A DNA stretch of 64,000 nt from Ophioderma brevispina (GCA_023653785.1 JAMKCH010010201.1:1-64000); one strand, 5' to 3'; shown: positions 11,879-22,465, counted from the stretch's first letter. The notes: generated by a model not told the origin, from the letters alone. A program made the numbers and translations.

Positions 11879-12527
11879 GCTGGTATTTTGAATTGGAGAC
11901 TAACTTTAGACCTGGGTTTAAACTAGGGTTAGTCTGGGTTTAAACTAGGGTTAGTCGTACATGAGTGGACTTTTTTTCCTTTCAACATTCTCTAATGGTT
12001 GCTGGAACAGGTTGAGAAACATTTCTCATGCAGCCCATCCATGAGGAACTTTCTCACCCGTTATTTTCAACTTTAAAGGTGCGATGAGAGATTTGAAGTC
12101 ATGCATATTTTCTGTTCTATGTAGTGATTTCATATAGATTAGACACTCAATAGATTCCCTACCTTTTATTTGGGTACAGAAATAACGTAAAATGAAAACA
12201 AAAGCTGATTTGTATATGCTTACATTTCAATAGAAAACATAGGCTGAATTTTGTATTTACTCCTATAGGAAATTAGAAATTTCACAATCTTTGCACCAAA
12301 GAAACAGTTCACAGCTTAATCCTTTCAGATGGGATATTTTTGATAGAGAACTTTACACTAGTGCAAAAATCAGAAGTTTCATATTTTTTAGGGTCACCTG
12401 TTATTTCAAATCTCTCATTGCACCTTTAAGAATATGTTGAAAGGAAAAAGGTCCACTCATATAGGACTAAACCTGGTTTAAACCCAAGTCTAAAGTTAGA
12501 TAGACTCCTTTCAGAATACCAACCTCG
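11879..12527. mobile_element. Palindromic MITE, family B, split by a family A insertion
   Basis: The left part (11879-12072) and right part (12430-12527) match the two arms of the uninterrupted copy at 6760-7037, including GAGTGGACTTTTTTTCC and GGTCCACTCATATAGGAC. A short local duplication of GGGTTTAAACTAGGGTTAGT lies near 11923-11955. The separating segment is a complete family A element. Confidence 0.82.
12073..12429. mobile_element. TTAA-flanked MITE, family A (copy 2, reversed and nested)
   Basis: Relative to copy 1 the interior is in reverse order: 'ctatgtagtgatttcatatag' comes first and 'ttcagatgggatattttt' last. The ends are AGGTGCGATGAGAGATTT and TCTCATTGCACCT. TTAA occurs on both sides (12073-12076, 12426-12429). 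Comparison with the empty family B copy indicates a single TTAA-like site before insertion. Confidence 0.85.
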
Positions 12528-12889
12528 TATTCTGAGTCTGCTCTTACTTCTAGTTGTTGTCCTAGCCCGAACACAAACTCTTATCTTCTCATCGATTTGT
12601 CTTTCCAAAGCAATTTTAAGTTAAAATGTAAAATTGGTGTTGAAAGTTGCAGTGAATTTGTTTCAATTTCAAATTGGATTGCCTAAGCCTATTGCTTTTT
12701 CTATTCTTTAATAATCCCCATCCTAAGTCAAACTACTATCTTGACTTTAAGCCCAACTTCAATACTAACCAAATCTACCCCCCCCCCAAAAAAAAACATT
12801 CCTAAATCTCTCTAGTTCTTACTTTAAATTCAAGCTCAAATCCTATTCTCTAATTTCTTTTCTTATAGGGCTATTCAATGATTTTAAGG

Positions 12890-13265
12890 TGTTAGAGGCT
12901 GGGGGTGGGGCACTCCTATTTTGAGGTGATGTTTATGTAAGGCTGTGTAGATACCATTTTCAGGTCACCCAAAAAGACCCCATATTTTTTTGAAAGTTCA
13001 CCAAACACCCCATATTTTTTTTAATTTGACCACTGGCATCCAAAAACCCCTATATTTTTTTTTTGGGGGGGGGGTCATCCAAAGACCTCTTTTTGTAGAA
13101 ATTTGGCAAAAATTTTACCCAAAGAACAGCATTTTAAAAATATTTTGCAAATTTGTCATCTGAAAATCCCTATTTTGGGGCAATTTGCCTGTATCTCAAC
13201 TATTTTTTTAGTCCTCCATTTCCGAATGCTTCTGGGTTTGGAAGCGCCAGCCTTACACCCATATC
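12890..13265. mobile_element. GGGGTCTTTGG-rich repeat (copy 1)
   Basis: The segment is built from short variants such as CCAAAAACCCC and CCCATATTTTTTT, ends with GTCCTCCATTTCC, and carries homopolymer runs. An inverted relative lies at 33368-33745, where the complementary forms GGGGTCTTTGG and GAGGACTAAAAAAG occur. A frame on the minus strand at 13156-13524 is not supported as a gene. Confidence 0.6.
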
Positions 13266-13269
13266 CATT

Positions 13270-14372
13270 TGATATGTGAGTGCCCCTGGGTTTTGAAGTC
13301 AAAACATACAGAACTCCAGACAATATGATTCTGGAACTAGAACAGGATTGTAAGAACAAGTAGGGTTGAACAGAATGAATGGTGCATATACACCTAAGTC
13401 TTTTAGCATAAGTTTCTTTTGGGGTATGACCATGACAATTTACCATGGAAATACATAGAAATTTCTTGGATTTACAGTATTTTTTAAAACAACATTTTTT
13501 TGGGAAAAGCTCCATTTGGGCCATCAGTAAATGATAAGTAATATTAGGATCAGTATTGGATAAGCCTTAGGATCAGTATTGGATAAGCCTAAGATTAATG
13601 TTAAGGATTAAGGGATTGAAAAAGATTAATTTGATGGTGGTTGGGTCTTACATAATGCTTGTACACATCCCAAATTCACATTTGCTGTGGTGAACATGAA
13701 GCTAATTCCAAAAGCTAACATCAAGGACCTTGTCTTTTGAGGCACATGAACGCGATTCCATGCCATTGCGATCTTCTCATTTTCTATCAATCAAAAGTAT
13801 TTTATCTTTTAGACCAAAGTTTGAAAAGTAATACCTTGCATCTCATTACTGGCCAATGATATACATGAATTAAAATTCTCAAAAAGTTTGTAAATTGTTG
13901 GCGGGATTATTGCGCACAGAATTCACAAAATACAAGGCCCATCAATGCAAAATAGCTATAAATGAACTATTTATATTTAGCCTTCTGTGTGTGAAACTTG
14001 TAGTGAGTTAAATGAATATCTGTAAGAGTGAATTTAAGCTCAAAAGTTACAAATGATATTTACCACATGCAGTGCTAATCACATAAACCACACCCTTCGC
14101 ATAACCTAACCAACTTTGTCCTACTTACTAATTAGAAATTAACCTTAAATCGGATATAATTTGTAAATAAATTATTTGAATGGCAGTAATATGACCATCA
14201 CATTGTTTGCCTGGTGTACCGTTTCTTGTTTTGTCACACAATCTTTTTTTTTATTTTTAGTATTTTTTTAAGAATCACAGCTCGGTGTTTGGTATGTTCC
14301 TTTAAGTTTTGTTATTTTTGTTTGCCTGCTTAATCCCCTCCTTGCCTTTCCCTATATACCCCCTCCCTACAG
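13270..14372. other. Unassigned, ending in a splice acceptor
   Basis: A 23-base unit (AGGATCAGTATTGGATAAGC plus three bases) occurs twice in tandem at about 13547-13592. Otherwise nothing is recognised. The last 40 bases are strongly pyrimidine-rich and end in CCCTACAG, the acceptor of the exon at 14373. Confidence 0.45.
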
Positions 14373-14931
14373 CCCCTCTTCAGTGAATGGTACAGTCCAG
14401 GCACCAATCTACTCGCACGTCAAAACGCAACAGATTGCTCCAAGAGAGTTTGCTACCAAAGCTAAGTCGGTGCCAAGCAAAAATCAAGATTCACCAGGTA
14501 AAGGTCAAGGTTCACCAAGCAAAGGTCGAAGTTCACCAGGTAAAATTCAAACTGTTACTTTTGCTGATAGTCCGAGCCGAGCCATCAACAGTGCTGTAAA
14601 AATAAGTGAAGAAAGGGCAAATGGAAAAGGTTGCCAAATTACAGACATAGACAAAGTCGACAAGATCAACGATTATAGCCCACGCCAGGGTCAAAATGTC
14701 ATCAAAGAAACTGTGATTGATTCAGACTCAGTGGATGGTAAAACAAAGCAAGACAGTACTGAAGGTGACGGGAAGGTCAAGGAAAAGGTTAAAGGTCAGA
14801 ATGTGGTTATTATTGAGGTGAGCACTGAAAGAAAAGCGACCAACACTAACACTAGTAGTGGCAGAAAGACACCCACCTCTAACGTGGTTGAGTTGTTTGA
14901 TGCCAAAACGGATGGAACTCTAATATTTTAA
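14373..14931 (+). CDS. Terminal coding exon of the unidentified gene (stop included)
   Basis: The exon begins after CCCTACAG. Its first base completes the phase-2 codon left by the exon at 5855-5973 (AG plus C, Ser), and 185 codons plus TAA follow. The start reads PSSVNGTVQAPIYSHVKT. Residues about 32-60 hold a short degenerate repeat (SPGKGQGSPSKGRSSPGK), followed by TVTFADSPSRAINSAVKI. The remainder is hydrophilic and Ser/Thr/Lys/Glu-rich, ending DAKTDGTLIF. It looks intrinsically disordered, with many possible phosphorylation sites. There is no signal peptide, membrane segment or known domain. It could be the short-isoform C-terminus, an alternative to splicing on to 19147. A GAG-GTGAGC donor-like site near 14818 could shorten it, but that would not be in phase with the 19147 exon. 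Confidence 0.75.
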
Positions 14932-14944
14932 TATAGGGGAAAAC

Positions 14945-15175
14945 CAGTGGTGGCACTAGACTTCATTTTCTGGAGGGGGCAGTTGGGGGGAAAAGTGAAA
15001 TTTGGGGGGAAAAACTTCCCAATTTTGGCCCAAAATCGCTGATATTTGCCCAAATTTGGCGATTTTTGGCCCCAAATCAATTATTTTTGCTAAAAATCTA
15101 ATTTTTCTTTTGGCCGGGGGAGGGGGGGGACAAGAAAAAAATTAAGGGGAAAATGCCCTGCTGGTGCGACCACTG
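14945..15175. mobile_element. hAT-type MITE in the presumed 3' UTR
   Basis: The terminal inverted repeats are CAGTGGTGGCACTAG and CTGGTGCGACCACTG. An exact 8-bp direct duplication, GGGAAAAC, flanks it at 14937-14944 and 15176-15183. An 8-bp duplication with CAGTGG ends is typical of the hAT superfamily. The interior is rich in GGGG and CCAAATTT runs and is non-coding. It begins 13 bases after the stop codon of the exon at 14373-14931. Confidence 0.88.
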
Positions 15176-15183
15176 GGGAAAAC

Positions 15184-15949
15184 AACTGTTTTGGATTATT
15201 TATATGTATATATACATATGTATTTGGTATTTATAAATCCAAGCATGTTACATATTCAATATAGTTTTTAAAAAACTAGGTATTCCATACCCTCTCTCAC
15301 TTTGTCATTTTCATTGGTAATTGAAAATTTCAAATGACAGATTTTGTTTTATATTGGACAGAATTGGACATCTTTTTATGTGTTAAATAAGGTTTGATGT
15401 GATTGACAACACTCCCGAGGAAATATTTTACAATTGTATATTAAAAGCAGGACATTAAGACATTATATAATTAATACTTTTGTATTTACTAAGAAGTGAG
15501 AGAGGTGCATTAACAAGTTTTCCATAATACCAGGTGTGAGAATTGGATTACAAAGAACAAATTTAAACTACTTTTCAAACCATTATATAGTTATTGCTTC
15601 TGATGGATACCATATTTTCAGAAGTTCTGGGGTGGCATTTGCATGGCAACATAACCAAAGAAGGCTGAACATTAGCACATTTTTAAGTCTTATTCATACA
15701 GTGTGTATATGTGGTACACTGTTTCATGGGTGATTAAATGGGTAAGTGCAAAAAGGGTTGGAGTGCAAATAGCTGCCATTTGTCTTTACTATACTCATCA
15801 ATTGATGAGATTGCCAAGTCATTTGTCGGGGGGAGTTAGGTATCCCACCAGTCAAGTGTTCATAGACCCTTGAAACTAAAAAAAGATTGTGCCCCTTAGC
15901 CCTCAGGTCCCTGGCCTCTAACCTCATTATCATGTCTAAATTATTCATC
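15184..15949. other. Presumed 3' UTR or intron with a possible repeat relative
   Basis: Mostly AT-rich. An ATTAAA, a variant poly(A) signal, occurs near 15440. The segment AGTGCAAATAGCTGCCATTT near 15761-15781 resembles the arm of the inverted repeat at 19238-19445. No independent gene is seen. Confidence 0.4.
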
Positions 15950-17037
15950 TTCATACCATATTTGGCATCAGTGTGAAAAATACATTCAAATGAGTCCAAA
16001 CAAGCCTAGTCTTAAGTCAGTGGTTTTTGAGATGGCTTCCCAAATGGCTACAGGTCATTTGGGAAGCCATCTCAAAGCCACTGACTTATGTCAAAATGTT
16101 GCATTTCCATGAACACATTTGGAATCAGCATGCAAAATACATTCAAATGAGTCCAAACAAGCCTAGTCTTAAGTCAGTGGTTTTTGAGATGGCTTCCCAA
16201 ATGGCTACAGGTCATTTGGGAAGCCATCTCAAAGCCACTGACTTATGTCAAAATGTTGCATTTCCATGAACACATTTGGAATCAGCATGCAAAATACATT
16301 CAAATGAGTCCAAACAAGCCTAGTCTTAAGTCAGTGGTTTTTGAGATGGCTTCCCAAATGGCTACAGGTCATTTGGGAAGCCATCTCAAAGCCACTGACT
16401 TATGTCAAAATGTTGCATTTCCATGAACACATTTGGAATCAGCATGCAAAATACATTCAAATGAGTCCAAACAAGCCTAGTCTTAAGTCAGTGGTTTTTG
16501 AGATGGCTTCCCAAATGGCTACAGGTCATTTGGGAAGCCATCTCAAAGCCACTGACTTATGTCAAAATGTTGCATTTCCATGAACACATTTGGAATCAGC
16601 ATGCAAAATACATTCAAATGAGTCCAAACAAGCCTAGTCTTAAGTCAGTGGTTTTTGAGATGGCTTCCCAAATGGCTACAGGTCATTTGGGAAGCCATCT
16701 CAAAGCCACTGACTTATGTCAAAATGTTGCATTTCCATGAACACATTTGGAATCAGCATGCAAAATACATTCAAATGAGTCCAAACAAGCCTAGTCTTAA
16801 GTCAGTGGTTTTTGAGATGGCTTCCCAAATGGCTACAGGTCATTTGGGAAGCCATCTCAAAGCCACTGACTTATGTCAAAATGTTGCATTTCCATGAACA
16901 CATTTGGAATCAGCATGCAAAATACATTCAAATGAGTCCAAACAAGCCTAGTCTTAAGTCAGTGGTTTTTGAGTTGACTTCCCAAATGACCATTAGATGT
17001 TTGACCCTGTGCTCATCTCAAAAACAACTGACTTATC
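15950..17037. repeat. 157-bp hairpin satellite (about 6-7 units)
   Basis: Units recur at exactly 157 bases: the GGTTTTTGAGATGGCTTCCC block starts near 16022, 16179, 16336, 16493, 16650 and 16807. Five consecutive internal units look identical; the first and last are diverged. Each unit contains AGTCAGTGGTTTTTGAGATGG and the following bases, then nine spacer bases and the reverse complement ending GCCACTGACTTA. This makes a nearly perfect stem of about 33 bp. The repeated 80-residue open frames are a by-product of the repeat. Single diverged copies at 32085-32260 and 33830-34000 show that the unit is a dispersed element that became tandem here. Confidence 0.95.
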
Positions 17038-17041
17038 GGTG

Positions 17042-17198
17042 GTTATAGTGTTCATCAATAATTCTGAAACAAAATTTTGGCCACTTGCGCGTAAACCTGA
17101 AAGTGTGTGATGGACGCTTGACAATGGAAATCCAATATGCAATTCAACAGATTTGCGCGTGCCATTTGTTTCAGAAATTATGATGACGACTATATAAC
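17042..17198. mobile_element. MITE with ~32-bp terminal inverted repeats
   Basis: GTTATAGTGTTCATCAATAA with TTCTGAAACAAA on the left is matched in reverse complement by TTTGTTTCAGAAATTATGAT with GACGACTATATAAC on the right. It directly abuts the hairpin satellite. The interior has two GCGCG-containing patches and no coding frame. Confidence 0.7.
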
Positions 17199-17589
17199 TT
17201 ATCTACCAGGGAAAGGGTAAACAATAAAATTCTCCCCACCCCAACTCCCCTGGCCTTTGTGTCACTGGTTAGTGACTGTGCTCTTGATGTGGTTCCATAG
17301 TTAAGATAGTCACCCCCACCTCAACAGCTGCTCTGGATGGAATAAGCCACTGAAAGAGCACCATTACTTCATGAATATTAATGAGATATAACAATATACA
17401 TTTCTGTTTCAACATTCTTATGGTTTATGTGGGAGCTTTTGCACTCGTCAACTTTTTTTGCACTTTCCAGGTGGATTGTTTCTCAGCTAAAAAATGCAAA
17501 GAGTAATTTTAGAAAGTGGTCTATGCAATACTTTTTTGTGCCGTCTGTTGCAAGCAGAACCGGGATTACTTTGATAGTGTGTAGCAAAC

Positions 17590-17690
17590 TTCATACTCTG
17601 TCAGAAGAATCCCTGGCCCAAGATTCATATGGGGTGTTCACAGATTGACTTGATGACCCCATGTGACCTTTGACCCTAATTATAAACCAC
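17590..17690 (-). repeat. Fragment of the ~143-bp DR1 repeat
   Basis: GGCCCAAGATTCATATGGGG with TGTTCACAGATT matches the 0.5-2.2 kb array. The adjacent TGACCTTTGACCC is a DR1-like site on the opposite strand. Only one unit, possibly rearranged, is present. Confidence 0.6.
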
Positions 17691-17743
17691 AGTGGCAGAC
17701 AACACATTGTGTTCCAGGGAAAGCTCTATTTTCAGCATAATTT

Positions 17744-17777
17744 GCCACACACTCCCATTTGCCACACACTCCCATTT
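17744..17777. repeat. 17-bp tandem duplication
   Basis: GCCACACACTCCCATTT occurs twice without spacer. It is a local duplication of no evident function. Confidence 0.85.
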
Positions 17778-17779
17778 TT

Positions 17780-19146
17780 TTCCAAAGCACATTTTATTGA
17801 TGCAAAATGTGCTGAACTTCAGAAAAAAATTACTGGAACAAATAAAATTCCTTGGAGCATGCGGTGGTGTCTATGAATTTCTAATCTCTCTCGGATTTAA
17901 AAAATGAGGGACTTACAGTTACTGTATAAAAAGATGGTGCAACTTTTTAGTACATAAAACCTGTTCTCTCTATATATACAAAATTGCAGAAAGAAAATAC
18001 TCTGAAAAGCCTTTCATTTGTTGTTGTTGTCCAGTTTAAATGAAACATACTATAACTTATTGAGAGGGGATTAGCTCTAATTCTCATTCCTGAATATTGA
18101 ACGTGTTTACCAAAAATTTTAGAACAAGAGTTTGCTGTCATTTTTAACTGGTGTAAAAATTGTACCATTGCTTTGATTTTTAAGGGTAATCAAATCAATC
18201 GAATGAAGTTTGTTAATATTTGATATAATTGAAACTATGCCTAAGAAAATTATTGTATTGCAGGATTATTACTGTAAACTTGAAACAATTGTAATGTTAA
18301 ATTATTTCTCTTTTGTCATTTTAAGATAAAGGATTGTATTCTTGGGTTCCATTTTGTTCAGTATGGTTTGAAGTTGACATGCTTCCTTGGTACTGTAAAG
18401 TAAACCAACTTATTTGTCCGAGCAGTTTATTTTTTAGTAAATTTTATGATTAGCTTCAATGTAGTTGTTTCCTTAGAGGTTGAACTTTGACATCTACTTT
18501 CCCTCCAAAATGAACCTCTTCTAATTATCTTACCTAATGTCATAAATACTGGTTGTTGTGATGTATAAGAGACTCAATTATTGTTAATGAAAACAAAAAT
18601 TAAGATAATTTTCTTGCAGTAGAAAAGGTTTTCAGGGTTTTTAAGCCATTTAAGGAGTGGCCTCATTGGGTTGGCTTTAAGGCTCATTGCACATTTGCGT
18701 GGGTTCATAAGTATAGCTGGCAGTAGTCCCATTGATTGCAAAAAGGCATGAATATATTAACTGAAAAACAAACTTTGTTTATTGTACACAATGGAGAGAT
18801 TTAGTTTCAAAACACTACCCCAGCCAACTTTTTAGTAATCCAATATTCTATACCTTAGACCACCACTTTCATATCAAAACATTGTTGTGTACATGTTTGT
18901 TTCAAAAAGATTTTAAAAAGTAGAAACACTATTACTGGCAAGTACAGTAAACATATTTTGTCAGGTGCTTTCCTTTTTTGTGAATTATACAAGCAGGTCT
19001 TAAGTCGGGAAAATCGATGGTGGGGGAAATCAACCACCAACCAATTTTCTTCAGTAAAGTAGGTTTGAAATTCTGAAAAGTTGTGATCTGGAGTCTTGTG
19101 TTGAAATTGCGACACTTTCATGCTATCAATGAAATTTATTTTACAG
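17780..19146. other. Presumed intron before the 19147 exon
   Basis: AT-rich, with only chance-length frames. It ends in TTTATTTTACAG, a good acceptor. No RNA gene or repeat boundary is recognised. Confidence 0.4.
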
Positions 19147-19232
19147 TAACCACAAGGAAGCTCACAGTGACCGGACAGAACCGGTGATCAGATTTCGAAT
19201 CGTGCAGACTCCTACAAACAGACCGCTGAATG
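19147..19232 (+). CDS. Phase-compatible internal exon, possible alternative to 14373
   Basis: The exon lies between TTTTACAG and GTAGTT. Its first base (T) would complete the AG left by the exon at 5855-5973 to give Ser. It then encodes NHKEAHSDRTEPVIRFRIVQ and TPTNRPLN and ends in phase 1. The peptide is basic and hydrophilic with a short beta-like core (PVIRFRIVQ) and no known domain. Read in the other two frames it meets stops (the first three bases are TAA), so the phase is constrained. It cannot follow the 14373-14931 exon, which ends in a stop, so it would be used when that exon is skipped. The next exon was not found. Support is splice sites, phase and base composition only. Confidence 0.55.
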
Positions 19233-19237
19233 GTAGT

Positions 19238-19445
19238 TTGTCATTTTATTGCAAGAAGGTCATAAGTGCAATAGCTGCCATGTTATACATCTGTGAGCTG
19301 CCAGGCGTTAGGATAACCCCCTTTCATTCTTTGAGTCAGTGGTTCTTGAAACATACTTGAAAAAGACTTGGCATAGTAGTGTTTGATGAGAATGTCTTAC
19401 AAATGGTAACTATTGCACTTACGACCTTCTTGCACTCACATTAAA
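19238..19445. mobile_element. Inverted repeat adjoining the exon donor
   Basis: TGCAAGAAGGTCATAAGTGC with AATAGCTGCCAT near 19258-19290 is mirrored by AACTATTGCACTTACGACCT with TCTTGCA near 19407-19435. The left end starts a few bases after the donor at 19233. A partial relative may lie near 15740-15785. Confidence 0.65.
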
Positions 19446-19919
19446 AGCGATATTTAATTCCGTTTGGAATTGCCCCATATTAGTAACCAGTTTTAGACCT
19501 GTACCGGTAGAACCGTTCTGAAACCAGTGATCAAATTTCATGTGTTTATTACTCCTCCAACAGATACTTGGTAGTTACAAGTGCTGGAGTGTACCCTTAT
19601 TATTGAACCAAAGTTTTTTGATTTGAACTTTGGTGTTTGTTTTACACTCCCATCATGGTATCCTACAAGGTAATAGAGAGATATAATTGATGTTGTACAG
19701 TATTACAAAACAAAAGTCTTCCATAATGTATTTTCTAAATTAAAAATGATTGTTTAATTGTGAATGTGTATTGTTAGTAAAGAATATTATTAAAAGACAC
19801 TTATTGCAATGTCATGGGTGTTTTAGACATGCACAGAGGAGCTCAAAATTGTGAACAATGTTATAATTTCCTATGAGAAAGCACACCAAAAATAGTATTG
19901 CTACAAGTTAAGTCTCAAT
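19446..19919. other. Unassigned
   Basis: A weak palindrome centred near 19620 (CCAAAGTTTTTTGATTTGAA then CTTTGG, with flanking GGAGTGTA and TTACACTCC) may be a worn foldback element. Nothing else is recognised. Confidence 0.35.
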
Positions 19920-19921
19920 CC

Positions 19922-20058
19922 CATGGCACAGTTCAGTAACTTGCATTCACTAGTGCATTTAGAACGTAGATCCCTTTCTCTTTGTAGGATGATTTATGAC
20001 ATCCAGGATGCACAGTTCATTTAATGCAGATGTACAGTTTACTGAACTGTGCCCTTGG
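19922..20058. repeat. Inverted repeat with GGCACAGTTCAGTAA ends
   Basis: GGCACAGTTCAGTAA at the left and TTTACTGAACTGTGCC at the right are reverse complements about 110 bases apart. The motif TGAACTGTGCCC is shared with the 111-bp minisatellite at 24425-25145, suggesting a common ancestor. Confidence 0.6.
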
Positions 20059-20430
20059 TGGATTAGCATATTGTATCTCCTCATGGATATAGTCCAAATT
20101 TGACAATGCATACCCAGGGAGTTGCTTATTTAACTAGAGAGAGAGAATGGACTCTCTAGATGGTGGTGGTTGTCCTGTTTTGTTAGAGCACTTTGAGCCA
20201 TGGTTCCTTGGTTCATATTAGGACGTAAGTGTATAATTTTTATGTTGAATATCTGGTGCACTTTAAATGGGTCTAGCTTAAATTGGTCTAGTTGGTTCAA
20301 ACTTGTCTAGCCCAGACTGGTTTAGAAAAAATAATTGGGGATATATCAGAATTTTGCCAATCTATTGCAAGCAAGTTTAGCCCAAATGGGTCCAGTTCAA
20401 GTTGAAGCTGAGACAGTCATTCACAGATTT

Positions 20431-20530
20431 CCTTAAGAACATCCCCAATGCCTTAAGAACATCCCCAATACCTTAAGAACATCCCCAATACCTTAAGAAT
20501 ATCCCCAATACCTTAAGAACATCCCCAATG
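20431..20530. repeat. 20-bp minisatellite, five units
   Basis: CCTTAAGAACATCCCCAATA is repeated five times with one or two substitutions. Related single motifs occur in inverted sense near 20671-20700 (GGGGATGGCCTTAACAAATT) and 21001-21025, so the unit probably derives from a dispersed element end. Confidence 0.9.
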
Positions 20531-21654
20531 AATTCAGCATAGAACTTCCCCAATTGTCTTCATTTATTTAACTTAACTGCTATGACTTTCAAATGACAAT
20601 TTTTCAAGCGGTCAAATGCCATGTAAGATTGTGTTAGGCAAGACTATTAAGAGATTACACATTGTGTGTTGGGGATGGCCTTAACAAATTGGGAGGTGTC
20701 ATTGATGATATATATGCCTTGTAGACCCAGCAGTAATCAAGTTGTGCAGTGTTGCCAAACCTGCGATTTTGTAGCCCAATTGAGTGACTTGGGAAGGCTT
20801 ACCTTGACGCCTAAAATTTTTACCGCAATTTCTTGTTCAAATTTTTTAATACAGGTTTCCGGTGTTGCCTGCAACATTTTAGCGATTTGGGTGATTTTAC
20901 ATCCCCATTTACAGTGATTTGGGCAAATTATTTTTGGTAACCCTGAATTTGGTGGTCTTGCAAGTAGTCAAGGTAGTAGTCCCTATTTGAGAATACTGTT
21001 GGGGATGTCCTTAACAAATTGGGGAAGCTTTAGTGATGGCATGCCCTGTAGTTGAAAACTTAAGTTATTATAAGCTACATGAACCATGTAATATGGAATA
21101 TTGTACTGAAGCTTTGCATTCTCAAATGACAATTAATTTGTTACTATAGTGTTTTGATAAACTCTGCACCAGAAAGTGTGTGTGCTGTAAAGTGATACCC
21201 AGAAAGCTCTGGGTTAGTACCTCATGTACATGTATGCATATGTTATTATTGAACAATGCCTCTGGGATGAGATTATAGTATATGTATGTGACTCAATCTC
21301 GCATACCCAGTGCAAATGGTGGCCTAAAGAATGAAACAATTTTGTATCTGCAAAATTTTTTTTATTGTACGAGTCTTGTCTGATAACCCGCTCTATATAG
21401 GATTTAAGGATGCAAATTAAAGCTCATGTTCCCCGAGCACTTTTGAGTAGACTCGCTATCACTCATCACTTGCATGCATCTAGCGCATTTGTTCAATGTT
21501 TTTGCACTGCTGTGGATGGCTGCATAACTTGACAGTGCTCAGGAAACACGGAGTACAGTATCTGATTGAAATTGGTGGAACGTTTTATCTGTATCAAGAT
21601 AAAAATAAAGAATTTATACCTTCTCAGAGCTTAAATTTTGAGCTTTAGGCAGTA
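20531..21654. other. Unassigned
   Basis: The only structure noted is the pair of GTTGGGGATGNCCTTAACAA segments described with the minisatellite. Frames near 20666-20917 lack splice or start support. Confidence 0.35.
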
Positions 21655-21780
21655 TCTGATAGAGCACCATAATACAGAATAAAGCATTAGGCAGCTATTT
21701 GATAATAACGCCATATGAGTATCCACAAACAGCTGCCTTATGATTTATTTCATATTATGGGGATATATCAGAATTTTGCC
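21655..21780. mobile_element. Hairpin MITE, GGCAGCTATTTG family
   Basis: GTATCTGATAGAGCACCATA through TTAGGCAGCTATTTG on the left pairs with CAAACAGCTGCCTTATGATT through ATCAGAATTTTGCC on the right, giving stems of about 55 bp. A half-copy is at 6585-6650, and a solo end (GGGGATATATCAGAATTTTG) lies near 20338. Confidence 0.75.
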
Positions 21781-22183
21781 AATTTTGAACCAAAAGGTTT
21801 TTTTTTATTAGTTTAGGTTGCATTTAAATATTGCCAGTATTGAGTCACATTATCATTTATAATTCCCCCATTTATCTTGTCATTTTATGCATAGCCAATG
21901 AGACATGTCAATATTGTAACATAATAATAATTGCCTTTTTTAGAATTATAATGATGAAGATAATGAATAATACAGATGATTGACAATAAAATTCACTTTT
22001 CAAATGAGAAACGGACTTCAAATAGTTATGTAATTGTTTGTCTGAAAATGATGTAAGAATGATTGGTCCAGATTTGTTTGTTTTTTTAGCTTGGTGAGTG
22101 CCCATCTTGCTAAAGAACATCAGTAAATTGTATTTAGTCTGAATTTGAAATAGAAAAATCTTAGTTGATAGAAGTTTAAAAAG
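21781..22183. other. Unassigned
   Basis: AT-rich sequence with no recognised gene or repeat. Confidence 0.35.
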
Positions 22184-22465
22184 TTAAAGGGGCAAATCGT
22201 GATCCACAGATTATTTCCGATTTACCTCAAAGAAAGTGAGATTTTTATATCATCTGAACCATTTACCCATGTATATATAGTATGTGTGCCTACTCTCGTG
22301 CAAATTCGATCTACTCTAGCAGAAATTTGAAATTTTGTATTTTCTGTCCGTAAACGGACAAATTACAACATGGTGGTGAAATTTGGAAATAACCTTTTCC
22401 TGAGTATAGCTAGTGAATCATGAACAATTATAAATATGCTAGGATCACGAAATGAACCTTTCCGA
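22184..22465. mobile_element. TTAA-type MITE, family C (copy 1)
   Basis: It begins TTAA-AGGGGCAAATCGTGATCC and ends GGATCACGAAATGAACCTTT, where the right TTAA is mutated. Other copies are at 27172-27516 and 61690-61928. Shared internal landmarks are CTGTCCGTAAACGGACAAAT, itself a short palindrome, and a segment reading 'tatatcatctgaa' or its complement. Confidence 0.72.

Noticed and set aside
14268..14310. Possible micro-exon CTCGGTGTTTG between AG and GTATGT before 14373
   Set aside because: Eleven bases would break the phase between the 5855 and 14373 exons.
16027..17048. Six overlapping 78-80-residue frames with the same sequence
   Set aside because: They are the translation of the 157-bp hairpin satellite. 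Identity between them reflects DNA repetition, and there is no splice or promoter context.
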